Assembly (NCBI GenBank): GCA_964016985.1
Contig: OZ024826.1
Location: 61,023,012-61,087,011 of the forward strand
From: Anodontia alba
Taxonomy: Eukaryota; Mollusca; Bivalvia; Lucinida; Lucinidae
DNA length: 64,000 bases
Direction: 5' to 3'
Made by a program: the position numbers and the translations under genes
Shown here: positions 21,036-32,338 of the stretch, one piece after another
How the letters are laid out: each line of letters begins with the position of its first letter
How positions within the stretch are numbered: position 1 is the stretch's first letter
Notes under the pieces: model-generated
Databases searched by the model: none
What the model saw: only the letters and a program-made list of their open reading frames with translations
What the model was told of the DNA's origin: nothing

Positions 21036-22438
21036 TAGCGCGCCGCGCAATGAGTGACGTCAGACGATCGTTGTGCGATTTTCATAGGGCATTTTCTCTG
21101 TTTCGACATGATAAATGATAAATATTTGATAGTTTTAATGAAAATCATTCAAAAAGGTGTTTATTAATATGTTATTAACAGAAAAAAAAAAAAAAAAAAA
21201 AAAAAAAAAACGTGATTTTGATCATCGCCAATAGTTATCATCTTCTTTGTATCCTGCAGTCCGGCTAATATACAATGTAACTATGGTGTTCTGTTTTGCC
21301 ACAGCAATTAACGTGTCGTTGAAATGCCGTCTTATGCTACCGCGTTACTTCGACACAATCGTTAATTGTAGCGGGAATGAGTTTTATGGCGATTAATTAT
21401 GAAAGGTAATGTAAGTTGCGACTGCTACTAAAGTGGTAATATCGTTCTTAAATAAATGAAAACCACAACAGGATGTTAACGACACGTTGAAGCTAACAGT
21501 GTAGTACCTATCAGCCACAATAATCGTGTTCCAACCATAATGGTCCAACCCTTTCGCTCTTGTTAGCCAATAAAATATGTTTAAACAAACATAATGTGTC
21601 GGCATGGCGCGGTACTACTATATAGTCAGAATAATTAATCAGAATGTCTGTGAAACAAAAGAGAAAGCATGAGCTACTGTAACATCATCTAAAAGACGAC
21701 AGCTGTGACGAAGTTCACCAAACATCTACAGTGAGCTTTGTTGATATTCAGGCACACTCTCAGCTTTTTCACGTAATTTAATTTATGAGCGTACGGGGCC
21801 AAATCACCAGTCGAATTTCATTAGTTCACTATGTACAAAAAAGACGAACGAAACATTGAACTACAGGGTTGAGTGGCCTACAAGACAAGAATAAGCAAAC
21901 ATATGCGTCAGTCCTGTTTCTTAAAGATTTTATAAAGGGAGTAACAGCTTTTTTACATGGTATCAGTTTTTTTTGTTTATATGTGTGTTCGAGATCGGTG
22001 CCATCGTACGTGTTTACGACATCGTTCAAAGCATTTCTTTGCTTTTAAATAATATCTCACATTTAATCATGTGCAGAAACATTGCTTCTTTTACCACAAA
22101 GGTAATATTTGCAAATCACAACAGGCAAATCGAGTAAAATAGCTACAGAAAGTAATTTTGATCAAAAGTGTTTTCGACGTCAGTGCAAAACATGCGTTGA
22201 CAGTACCGATACGAATCACTTTGTTGAAGTGTTTGAAGCTTTAACATTGTTTCTAGGCAAAACTCATTCACCAGTGGGGCGAAAATATTTACTGTCACCA
22301 GCTAAACTATGTCTTCTGTATAATCGTTATGTAGACGCATAGTTTGAAGCAATTTATTTACCTTATTCGCATCAATATGGCGACTATCCAAGTGGTTCCG
22401 ATATCCTTGCTATGACGTAGGTTGTCACCCTTGTTCTT

Positions 22439-22484
22439 GGTGGTGAAATTTTCAATATATTTGAATAGGCGTGTTTTCGTGATG
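22439..22484. mobile_element. Foldback element FB copy 1, right part
   Basis: GGTGGTGAAATTTTCAATAT ... GTGTTTTCGTGATG matches the right end of the intact copies at 36604-36881 and 50033-50307. It closes the element opened at 11807. Confidence 0.8.
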
Positions 22485-22604
22485 CAGTTTCATAAATTAT
22501 TTACACTATCAGAATTTTTTAACACAATTGTTCTAAGCATGCATTATACAAAGAGAAGACTGTAGTAAAATACACAGTAAAACTAAATATTTAGATGAAA
22601 ATTA

Positions 22605-22647
<43 letters not shown>

Positions 22648-23040
22648 GTTTGTTTGTTTTTTTTTTTTTTTTGTTTTTTTTGTTTTGTTTTTTTTTTGTT
22701 TGTTTGTTGTTGTTTTTTTTGTTTTTTTTTTGGAGGGGGGGGTTGTTGTTTTTTTTGGGGGGTTTTGACAAAAATAAGAGTTGGCATTTTATTCAAAACC
22801 GCAGGAGACAATCAGGTCTTAGTTTCTCCTAAAAAAATGAAAAAAAATATAATGTTTGATATTTTCGTTTATAGTCAGGAGGTTAAAATTTAACTTTTCA
22901 CTTCGGAAACTCTCTAATGCGCTTGCACAATGTTAGGCTCCACCTTTTTATAGTTGGCGGTTTTAGGAACAGAAATGTATTATAAATTGTTCCCGCCGTT
23001 TTAAACACAGCTTTAAAAAAGTGTAATTAAGTTAGAATTT
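22485..23040 (+). repeat. Unit A copy 1, right part
   Basis: Resumes with CAGTTTCATAAATTATTTAC. Contains a (GT)n tract (22605-22643), a T/G-rich run to 22758, and the conserved tail CACAATGTTAGGCTCCACCT up to GGGCTCGATT, where the next unit A begins. Confidence 0.85.
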
Positions 23041-23087
23041 GGGCTCGATTCTAAACGACCGACTTGCTATAGTCGTTGTTATATATA

Positions 23088-23129
<42 letters not shown>

Positions 23130-23543
23130 GTTTGAAAATTTTATTTTATTATTATCTAATTTATTATTACTTCTATTTATTTATTTTTTTTATTTTGGCC
23201 GAACATATATAACGCTCAAGCAAGAAAAAGACCCTTGTGTTATTTGCGGGTAACGAATACCAGATCAGCCTCAAGCAAGAAAAAGACTCTTATGTTATTT
23301 GCGGGTAACGAATACCAGATTAGTCTGTACAATTTTCGGTACAGAGTTACGTCCCATGAAAATGTACTTTACGTTGGTTTCGGCCGTGTTTCGACAAGGC
23401 TTCTTTATTCCTGTTTTCCTGGCAGACATTCAAATATAAATACAGCATTTGACTAAAATTAGCATAACAGAAACTACTAGCGTTTATTGTACGTTCTGTA
23501 ATGCAGAAATTCTTTTATTTTGCTTTTATTGGCAGAATGCGTT

Positions 23544-23699
23544 ATGGAAGACAATGGGAAAAGGAAAGAAAACTCCAATTCTTACAGTAACAATCCCATA
23601 TTATTATACACAGACGATGAACGTTTGGAGAACGCATGTAGCAACATGCTGGAAAGCCACAGCACGTGCCGAGTCATATACTCAGAGCATATCAGTTAA
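23544..23699 (+). CDS. Unit A 51-codon ORF (copy 2)
   Basis: Intact frame M-E-D-N-G-K-R-K-E-N ... Y-S-E-H-I-S. It shares the start and stop positions with copies 1 and 3. The overlapping frame (23449-23709) is also open, so the coding frame is not certain. No family recognised. Confidence 0.3.
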   Translation: MEDNGKRKENSNSYSNNPILLYTDDERLENACSNMLESHSTCRVIYSEHIS

Positions 23700-23761
23700 A
23701 CCAAAATAAAGAAGAAACACAACCCAGGCTTTTTATACAGACGCCATTGCTAACGTCATTC

Positions 23762-23837
23762 TCTTGACGGCGTATGCTTTCAGTCACGTCCGCGTTGACG
23801 TTATAAAACCTAAGAGCGTACGCTGTTTTAGCCATTC
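23762..23837 (+). promoter_or_regulatory. Promoter-like segment upstream of the 85-codon ORF (copy 2)
   Basis: TATAAAA at 23802-23808 is preceded by GTTGACGT and CAGTCACGTCCG (CRE-like TGACG words). Thirty-two bases downstream of the first T is the A of GCCATTCTTG (23834), resembling the YYATTCR cap site of many invertebrate histone genes. The ATG follows 29 bp later (23863). The same layout is at 41713/41745 in copy 3; copy 4 matches with GTTTATG replacing GTTGACG. Confidence 0.5.
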
Positions 23838-23862
23838 TTGTGATCGTCAAGAAACCTTCAAC

Positions 23863-24120
23863 ATGTCCAATAAAAGAATTGAAAGTGAGCAAAGTTTCTC
23901 CGCGGGAGAGCTTGTTTTGCACATTTATAAATTTAGTAGAGAAGTTTTGGAGAGAAAACCAGAAAATGTATCAAAAGCAAGGAAAAGACGCATGCGTAGA
24001 AGAAGATTAGAGGAACAATTGAGGTTCGCGTCAGGATATTTACTACAGCCTGACCAGCCCAAAGAGCAGGTGCAAGAGGAGGAGGAGTGCAGTTTATACG
24101 GGATGATCAGACCATGCTAG
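23863..24120 (+). CDS. Unit A 85-aa arginine-rich small protein (copy 2)
   Basis: The ORF M-S-N-K-R-I-E-S-E-Q ... M-I-R-P-C is 85 aa. The middle has a very basic run (K-A-R-K-R-R-M-R-R-R-R, residues 38-48) that could be a nuclear-localisation or nucleic-acid-binding segment, followed by an acidic stretch (E-E-E-E-C). The ATG is chosen because the upstream extension of the frame runs through the TATA box. Intact copies at 41774 and 43392 differ from it at a handful of codons, mostly replacements (I count about 7 nonsynonymous and 2 synonymous across the three), so these comparisons give no sign of purifying selection. The stop codon sits in the loop of a perfect 15-bp hairpin. No family is recognised. 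It may be a real small gene carried by the repeat, or a chance ORF. Confidence 0.45.
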   Translation: MSNKRIESEQSFSAGELVLHIYKFSREVLERKPENVSKARKRRMRRRRLEEQLRFASGYLLQPDQPKEQVQEEEECSLYGMIRPC

Positions 24121-24181
24121 TCATCCCGTATAAACACAGACAATTCTGGTCCACTTAAGGACCACCAAATACTCCAGAAAG
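24092..24181 (+). terminator. 3' hairpin plus histone-like stem-loop (unit A copy 2)
   Basis: GTTTATACGGGATGA (24092-24106) pairs perfectly with 24121-24135 around the stop codon. Next, TGGTCC-ACTTAA-GGACCA (24147-24164) is followed by CCA and, ten bases on, CCAGAAAG (24174-24181). Replication-dependent histone mRNAs end with a GGYYYU/ARRRCC stem, ACCA and a purine-rich downstream element near CAAGAAAGA. The order matches here, but the loop-closing pair would be A/A rather than U/A. Functional equivalence is inference. Confidence 0.4.
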
Positions 24182-24355
24182 TTTACCTTAAGATTGTTGC
24201 TTATAAAGTTCGCTGAAACATTCATTTATTTGTTTAGTCAGTTTCATAAATTATTTACACTATCAGAAATATTTAATACAATTGTTCTAAGCATGCATTA
24301 TACAAAGAGTAGTAAAATACACAATAAAACTAAATATTTAGATGAAAATTAATGT

Positions 24356-24417
<62 letters not shown>

Positions 24418-24757
24418 TTTTTTTGGGGGGGAGGGTTGTGTTTTGTTTTTTTTTGTTTTTTTTTTTTTTTTTTTTTGTTTTTGTTTTTTTGACAAAATTA
24501 AGAGTTGACATTTTATTCAGAACCGAAGGAAACAATCAAGTCTTAGTTTCTCCAAAAAAAAAATGAAAAAAAAAATATAATGTTGGATATTTTTGTTTAT
24601 AGTCAGCAGGTTAAAATGTAACTTTTCACTTCGAAAACTCTCTAATGTGCTTGCACAATGTTAGGCTCCACCTTTTTATAGTTGGCGGTTTTAAGAACAG
24701 AAATGTATTATAAATTATTCCCACCGTTTTAAACACAGCTTTAAAAAAAGTAATTTG

Positions 24758-25266
24758 GGCTCGATTGTTATTGTTTTTGCTATATATTATGTATTATTAT
24801 TATTATTATTTTGTTTGAAAATTTTATTTTATTATCATTTATTTCATTAATATTTTTATTTATTTTTTTTTTAATTTTGGCCGAACATATATAACGCTCA
24901 AGCAAGAAAAAGACCCTTATGTTATTTGCGGGTAACGAATACCAGGTCAGTCTGTACAAATTTCGGTACAGAGTTACTTCCCATGAAAATGTATTTTACG
25001 TTGGTTTCGGCCGTGTTTCGATAAGGCTTCTTTATTCCTATTTTACGGCAGACATTCAAATATAAATACAGCGTTTGACTAAAATTAGCATAACAGAAAC
25101 TGCTAGCCGTCATTTGTACCTTCTGTAATGCAGAAGTTCTTTTATTTTGCTTATATTGGCTATTATAAGACTATAGTAAAATACACAATTAAACTAAATA
25201 TTTAGCTGAAAATTAATGTTATCGTGTGCGTGTGTGTTTATTTATTTACTTTTTTCTTTCTTTCTT

Positions 25267-25300
<34 letters not shown>

Positions 25301-25500
25301 ACAAAAATAAGAGTTGACATATTCGAAACCAAAGGAAATAATCAAGTCTTAGTTGATCCTAAAAGAATGAAAAAAATATAACTTTTCACTTCGGAAACTC
25401 TCTAACGTGCTTGCACAATGTTAGGCTCCACCTTTTTATAGTTGGCGGTTTTAGGAACAAAAATGTATTATAAATTGTTCCCGCCGTTTTAACACAGTTT
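24758..25500 (+). repeat. Unit A copy 2b (internally deleted)
   Basis: Contains the leader and GGCCGAACATATATAACGCT (24881), continues to TTGCTTATATTGGC (25160), then jumps to the unit tail CTATAGTAAAATACACAATT (25172). Both small ORFs and the promoter are missing. Poly-T at 25270-25299. Confidence 0.85.
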
Positions 25501-26880
25501 TAAAATTATTTTTAATTAAGTTAGAAATTGGGCCTTCTATCACCTCTTTTACTTCTTCATTATACATGTAGTTATAAAGACGTGAAACAAATATACCCCG
25601 CCATAATCATGTCGAGGGCAGATAACTGCCATAGATTATAATTTGTAATTTGAAATTAGCTATCCCAATCCAGACCTCCATAATATCAATGCATATATCA
25701 TATTTGGTGACAATCCGTTAAGATTTACCGAAGTTAGCGATCGGAAATGAGGCGGACGGACATTCAGACGGAAACACGGACAACCAACGTGATACCATAA
25801 TACCCAGCCACTATTGGGAAATCAAAGGGCGGGCTGATGTCATAAAATTATGAGGAAATTCCTGTGACGCATTGCTTATGTCCAACACTGAACTTGAAAA
25901 ACTTGGTACATGTAGGAACCCCTACCAGTTTTCAGTAATTATGATACTTAATTAATTAATCTCTTTATCATACGTATCCTGGAATTAAAAAAGTCCATTT
26001 TTACTGTTTGTGATAAATCTAGATAGTGCTGGATGAACAGTGCGGACAATAACCTGTCGGTTCATTTTCGTATCTGTCTCAAAATGGGTGTACATCAAAT
26101 TAATTCCGCTCTAGCCATGCTACTGCACTTTGAGAAAGTTCTGGGCTCACTTGTTGAAATTATCGATGTCGTTAGTTAATGTATCGTTAAAACATTGATC
26201 AAGAAGTATGGCATATAAGCTAATATTTTTGCTGAAAAAATGTAAGTAGCTTTTGCTCAGATTAGATAACGCAGATGTGCAGCGCAGATGTGCTGTGTGT
26301 CGTTTTTTTTTTTTTTTTTTTTTTTTTTGTTTTTTTTTGTTTTGTTTTTTTTCAGATATGACACTGAATAATTAAAAGACTCTTATGCTATATATCGCGT
26401 AGTTTGATTATGCCCTTTCTTGTTTGCTACAGAGGAAACGATACGTTTTCAGGGAAGGCAACTCTGTTAAAAAAAAAAAAAGCTCCTTTTGGGATCAGAT
26501 TCTTTCCTTTTTACAACAGAACCCTTTTAAGGAGGGACTTGGTGTGAGGAAGGCAAACAAGAAGTCATAAAAGTCTCCTTGGTCACCAATGCTGGCAAAT
26601 CCTTCGAAGATTCAAGGGTTAGTATATCAACGAAAAAGGGAGACCCTAGTCAGACTGAAGTAAAAGTGTAATTTTGAAGATCTGTAGAATATCCAAAGTC
26701 TCACCAGGGCTCTTGGCATTCAATTGATACAGTATACAATATCTACTGATTATGTAAGCTTTCATCAAGGGTCCTGATCAGACTGTAGTCATGCACAGGC
26801 TGATCTGGACATTCGCTCTACGCAAGAAAACTATTATCTGGATCTTACTTCAATGTATTAATCAAATTCTTATCTGGAGC
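25501..26880. repeat. Segment B, copy I
   Basis: Starts GGGCCTTCTATCACCTCTTT. Closely similar to 44325-45895 (copy II) and 55200-56748 (copy III), with a shorter element-E-type insert here. Contains poly-T near 26306-26350. No coding potential recognised. Confidence 0.85.
25597..25815 (-). mobile_element. Short CCCCGCCA-ended element (family E), copy I
   Basis: The ATACCCCGCCATAATCATG end at the left is opposed by CCATAATACCCAGCCACTAT at the right. The interior shares words (GGGCAGATAACT, CGGACGGACATTCAGACGGA) with the reverse complement of the long element at 37858-38730. Longer copies lie at 44384-44786 and 55265-55670; this one lacks about 190 bp of interior. Confidence 0.65.
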
Positions 26881-26895
26881 TACAGTAGCGATAAC

Positions 26896-26936
<41 letters not shown>

Positions 26937-27641
26937 TCCGTTTATGCGTTTGGGGTGCGTTTTAAAATCGTGGCATAACGTTTGCGTTTCGACAACGTTT
27001 CTAGCGTTTCATATCGTTTCGGCCAATCAAATTACAGAGCAAAGCGTTTCACTCAAACGCTTAATTTGCATATGCGCACTGAGGAGATACAAACGTTTTC
27101 TCGAAACGCTTTTCACCGTTTCGGCCAATCAGCTTGCCTTATCGAAACGCTTTTTCCGTTTCGGCCAATCATTTTACCGTTTCGCACCGTTTGTATGTTA
27201 GACCAATCGAATCATAAATACCTGTTGGACCGTATTAAACAATGTTTATTACAACTAAAGTAATCTGTATCTACGTATTAAAATTATATTTATTTTATTC
27301 TATTTTATTTATTTATATTTTCTTTATAAAATATATTTTGGTATTTTCGAAACAATTAACAAGATTAATTATTATACTTTGTGAAGCCGATTATGTTTAC
27401 ACTGCAATCATGACAATCAACGTCTTTTTACAATTAAATGTTTTAGCACATAGTACTCGGTATAAAATGTTTAGCAGATGACATTTTGAAGTTTATATAT
27501 ATTCCCTGAAAACAGATTTTGGCATTTCATACAAATTGTCTGCAAATGATTTGACAATATCAGAATGCCTTAACCAAGAAAATATTTATTTACTTTATTT
27601 ATCTTACTTTTATATTTTATTTTAATTTTATTTATTTTATT

Positions 27642-27690
<49 letters not shown>

Positions 27691-27744
27691 GCATAATTTT
27701 AGATGTATGTAAATGGCTACGATTTGCCATTTAAACCGGCAGGC

Positions 27745-27905
27745 TTTTCGCACTTATTTTGTTTTTAAGGTGTGCGGTAAAAATGCCAGAGCTGAAAATG
27801 CCATATGCAAAAATGTTAGAGGAAAAATGCAACATGTAAAAATGCCAGAGGCTACCTGGTAAAATGTCATAGGAAATAATCCCATAAGTAAAAATGCCAG
27901 AGATA
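27745..27905. repeat. Short degenerate tandem repeat (AAAAATGCCAGAG words)
   Basis: Five or six imperfect repeats of (G/T)AAAAATGCCAGAG, 15-35 bp apart. No function inferred. Confidence 0.6.
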
Positions 27906-29726
27906 AAACTTATACAAGTTTAGTTCTTTATTTGTCTTCCATGTAGCACAATTTGACAGCATCATGGGAAAAGGTGAAAAGATGCAACAAGAGTATATAT
28001 GTCCAAATAGACTCCCCCACACTCTATATTGGAAGAGTCTAATTCAATGTTAGGCATGTCAGGTTATGTGATTTAGATAATCCTAGCGAAAAATGACTGA
28101 ACTGTGCAAACAATGGCTACCCTGATCAAATGCCGCATTTTGCAGTGTCTGATCTGGATCTGCAAAAAATAGGTCTCCAAATATTAAAGTGAGTTAAACT
28201 CTTTTCACATCAAAAGAAAAAACAAAAAAAAAACAAAAAAAAAACAATATCATCTGCTTATATCTAAACAAAGCCGGTTAAATGTTAACATTTACCACTC
28301 TGTTTATTTAGCAGACAACAAAGTGATGACATTTTTTTTCGTTTTTCCGGACAACAGGATTTGACATTTCATGCCAGTTGTCTCTATTCAAGACAATTTG
28401 CATGAAATGTACAGAATGTTCAGTTGATGACATTTTGAAGTATTTTTCTTATGTTATCCTGAAAACAGGTGTCGGCTTTTCATACATATTATCTCCACAG
28501 GACTTCACTTTCCCTGCAAATTGTCTTCAGTGGAGATTTGCGTGAAATGTCAAACCTGTTTTACAGGAGAAAATAAGAAAAGAGGTCATGAATTTGCCAT
28601 CTGCTGAGTTAGCCCAGAGAGTTATAAAGGTTCAACTGGACAATGAATCGTTGACATAATCCATTCTGTTGGTGATATGTGTAGACCACGATCAGACTGC
28701 GCGGAAATGCCGGTTCACCTTGGTCTAAGCTGTTCTCAAATACCATAAGGTCGTTTCTTATTTCTATTCAAAGGGGGTAATATATATTCAACCAGTGCCG
28801 ACCAAACCAGATCAGCTTGCGCAGCGGGATCAAGATCAAAAATTTTCTACACCAGTCTGAACTACGTCGAACCTGTGAATTGCCATTATTGTTTTGAGTA
28901 ATATTTCTCCCCCCCCCCTCCCCCTCACGTCCCTCCCCCTCACGCCCCACCCTTTTTTAAAATGAAATGTACACTGTCGTTTAGACAAATGGTGCTGGAA
29001 CAGATGATCTGCTTTACTGAAATTTATTGTTAGAATTATGTGTCACCAATACTAATCCTTTCATTAGATCCTTATCCAGTGAAAACGTCCCTCTGAGCAT
29101 AGGTGTTACTCAGATTAAAGTGAGTGGATCAGTCTAGTGCATAATGGTGTCCACTCAGTTCACTGATCAGGTCATTAGTATAAAATACTGTAATACATGA
29201 ATCGCTCAGTATCCATCTAATACAAAGACTGATCAGATTTGTAAAATATAAATAGGTCCATTTTTACTTGTTTGGGCCATTATTTTTCGAATACGATGCA
29301 CTGTGCACATCATGGCAATTATGCGGACAGTCGGCAAACATCTTGCTGGAGGGCTTTCATGAAAGTATATTCTCACTATGAAAACATTTTTGGCATGTAT
29401 ATGCAAAGCTGTTAACCTTAAGAACGCTATATTTTTATATTAGAAGACGATGTGCTGGATAAACAGATCAAATGTATGGATGAGAAGCAATGACCCAGAG
29501 CAGAGTGCGCGGATGCACATTCTAATCTAGTATTTTGCATATTGCAACCTATACTTAAATATTAGAAGACGATGCACTGGAGAAACAGCAGATCCTTTCG
29601 AATAATAATGATAATAAAAATGTACAGACGAACTGCAACGAATCAGATCAAAATGCACGGATGAACATACTAATCAATGTTGCATTTATAGCACATTGTA
29701 GTCTGGATACCCCTAAAAGGGTAATT

Positions 29727-29795
29727 GGCAAACAGTGGAGACCCAGATCAGATGCCGCAGAACGTGACGTCTGATCAGGGTATCCACTATTTGCA
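29727..29795. repeat. Imperfect foldback (family H1)
   Basis: GGCAAACAGTGGAGACCCAG ... GGGTATCCACTATTTGC: diverged arms with the same core as 4691-4750. Confidence 0.75.
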
Positions 29796-30126
29796 AATAG
29801 TTCAACCATTTGTTTCTCTACATAATATAGCTTGGCATACCTAAAATCGAAATTAGAATCTTCCAGTATATAGGGTGGGTGAGTTCATTCAGTAACAATA
29901 GGTTAAATATTAGAAGATGATGTGCAAGACTATTGGCAAATCGCATCGAATAAGACAATGTACAGATGAGCAGCTACGAAGCAAATCAGAGTGCGCGGAT
30001 GCCCTATATTTATCACATATTTTCATGTATTCCTTTTTTTTTATATTGGTAAAATTACTTTGTATCTACATGTATTCGATAGTTTAAAATGAAAATGACT
30101 TTATACCAAAAATGAATGGATGAAAT

Positions 30127-30157
<31 letters not shown>

Positions 30158-30732
30158 ATTTGTTCAAAACTGACATAGCAGTTTTTAAGTAAGTCTTCTT
30201 CGATATATATTTTTTACATTACGTCTGGTGTTGTCTTAATTTCAAATATACGAGCAATATATCCTTTTAAGGCATTATCTGTTTATGCATAATGTTTCTT
30301 ATTTTTCTCATCCAAACAGATTTGGAAGTGCACCTGCTTATCATAAAACTTCCAATAAACAATACATGGAATGAGTATTTCCTATTCTTCACCCTCCTTA
30401 AGAAATACACAGGCTAACATTTGGAAGATCAAAAAGGAGACAGTATAAATAAAAAAAAAATATGTAAATAAATAAAAATTGGAAAATATCATGATATTAT
30501 ACGCATTAATTGCACAGTACTCCAGATTCATGTAGCATAGAGTATTTGATAATAATTGATGTGTGTCTTCATTTTTCCACTAAAATAATTTTGTTGTGTA
30601 TATTTATTAGAATCACCTCACAGAGGTAATTTTAATGAGTACCAACCATATATTTTCTGGAGGAGAAACATAAAAATACAAGATATGATCATAATCATAA
30701 ATCGATCATAAAGTTTCTCAAATGAACCTCAT

Positions 30733-30771
<39 letters not shown>

Positions 30772-30971
30772 CTTATTTTTAAAGTAAATAAGAACACTTT
30801 AAAAACTGGATCCTAATTCTACTGATGGAGAACTGTATAATAAGTCTGATAGGAAATTTAAAAAAAAAATAAAAAAAATTATTGTACCCTAAAATGTAAA
30901 TATTTACTTTCTGCAATTGCGCAAACTGAATTTTCTGAAATACAGTTATTTCTACAAACTCTGTATGTTTA

Positions 30972-31110
30972 GTGAATATTCAGATCAGCCTGTACGTCTG
31001 CACAGTCTGATCAGTCTTCACCACACGCTCTAGAAGATCTACTGCTTCTTCGTCCAGAAAACACAGACTGATAAGATTGCGGGATGCGTAGACTGATCCA
31101 CATATTCACT
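30972..31110. repeat. Imperfect foldback (family H2-related)
   Basis: TGAATATTCAGATCAGCCTG on the left mirrors CTGATCCACATATTCAC on the right. Inner arms AGTCTGATCAGTCTTC and AGACTGAT also pair in part. Confidence 0.65.
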
Positions 31111-32096
31111 GAAAGTACATTCTTTTCTGCAGGAATTAAAGTGATTCTGCCAAAAACTGTTAAATTCCTTTTCCGTTGTATATTGCATTTTAAGACACAA
31201 CGTGTTTTCCAGTACTTTCAAAAGTCAATAATCAATCATTCTTAACTGGAAGTTGAAAGGCATTCCTATCATTATTCATTGCTGGCAATGAAAGAAAAAT
31301 AAAGATTTTGTTCTTATATTTCCCGTAAAATGGCATTTGACATTTCAAATCCTATTTTTCAGGAAAAATAAAAACAAAATCTTATTAATTTCTTGTCTGC
31401 TGAAACTGCCCCATAGCGTGGTAAATAATTCTTAAATGTCTTTGCGAAAAAAAAGTGCTCCAAAATTATGCTTTTCCTGACCAATGGATTTATTTATTAT
31501 ACCCTTTAGTGATTATCTTTTAGTTTGACGAAGCTTTGAAATTGTGCTGATGGAAATTTATGCAGAAGAGGGAATTTGATGATAAACTAGCATATTAAGA
31601 CATAAGTGTTAATTATTTATCCATAAAATATGTTGTGGGTATTCATTAGAACTGCCTTTGCGAGGCGATTTTATTAAAAAACAACCAGCTATATTTTAAT
31701 GAATAAAAAGAAAAAAAATGCACACCAACCTTTCGCCAAATTACCGACCTTATCTGTTTCTATGTTTTAATCATAAACTTTACTAATGTCAATAATTTCC
31801 CCTTATTAGGCCCCTACCTATAAGGTTGGCCAAAGTCACCAAGAACTTCTTATTTTTATCTGTTTATGGTCATTAGCGTGTTATACAATCTAAATTGTGT
31901 CTTTAATAAGTAATTGCCACCATCTAACATCCTAAATCATCGCGGAAGGAAAATATAACGAAATACATGTGTTTACTCTAGATTTTTTCCTACCGCTACT
32001 TAGCCGCAATCTTGGACAGGGAACTCCCGTATACGCTGATACAGTGAAATGTTAATCTGCAAAACCGTGACTTGAAAATATATGTTTAGTAATCGT

Positions 32097-32338
32097 TATT
32101 ATTATTATTATTATTACAAATATTACATTCATTGATGTGAGTCTAATCATTGCATTCAGTATAATCAAGTGGCTTATATGTAATTCATAATCGAAATATT
32201 TATGTACCCAGTGTTTGTCTCAGGTGAGAAAATAGTGTGCAACAAACAACTATTACCTGACTGCACCGGCAAGCATCGAACCCGCGACTCCTGATCACCA
32301 GTCAGAAGCGCATCCGACTGAGCTACAGAGTCCGGCCA
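32097..32338 (-). mobile_element. tRNA-derived SINE (minus strand)
   Basis: The minus strand starts GTGGCCGGACTCTGTAGCTC (A box TAGCTCAGTCGG). It has a B-box-like GGTTCGATGCT about 40 bases on, a non-tRNA body, and ends in a (TAA)n tail (plus-strand ATT repeat 32097-32116). The internal A and B boxes would be the RNA polymerase III promoter. It is not a functional tRNA: the 3' half and acceptor stem are not tRNA-like. Confidence 0.8.

Larger units (their letters stand above)
18864..22433. mobile_element. 3570-bp TIR element (TE2) at the 3' end of the PLE, TSD TTCTT
   Basis: The left end CAGGGGTAACAACCTACGTC and the inverted right end CAAGGGTGACAACCTACGTC continue as imperfect terminal repeats for about 60 bp (shared ATATCGGAACCA and GCCATATT). 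TTCTT at 18859-18863 and 22434-22438 is a 5-bp duplication. The interior has three large palindromes (20356-20450, 20527-20646, 20808-21035) and a poly-A run (21181-21210). Short open frames such as 19188-19373 (minus) and 22109-22342 (plus) match nothing I recognise. CAGGG-type ends with a 5-bp duplication would fit the hAT5 group, but without a transposase this is a guess. Confidence 0.82.
23041..24757 (+). repeat. Unit A copy 2 (complete, about 1.7 kb)
   Basis: Runs from CTCGATTCTAAACGACCGAC through an (ATT)n microsatellite (23085-23128), GGCCGAACATATATAACGCT (23196, with a partial duplication of the following 50 bp), the 51-codon ORF, the promoter-like segment, the 85-codon ORF, the stem-loop, a (GT)n tract (24358-24413) and the conserved tail. 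Confidence 0.88.

Noticed and set aside
22583..22893. Several overlapping Cys/Val/Phe-rich open frames
   Set aside because: Direct translations of (GT)n and poly-T/G tracts; the same applies at 24338-24566, 43879-44109 and 54737-55012.
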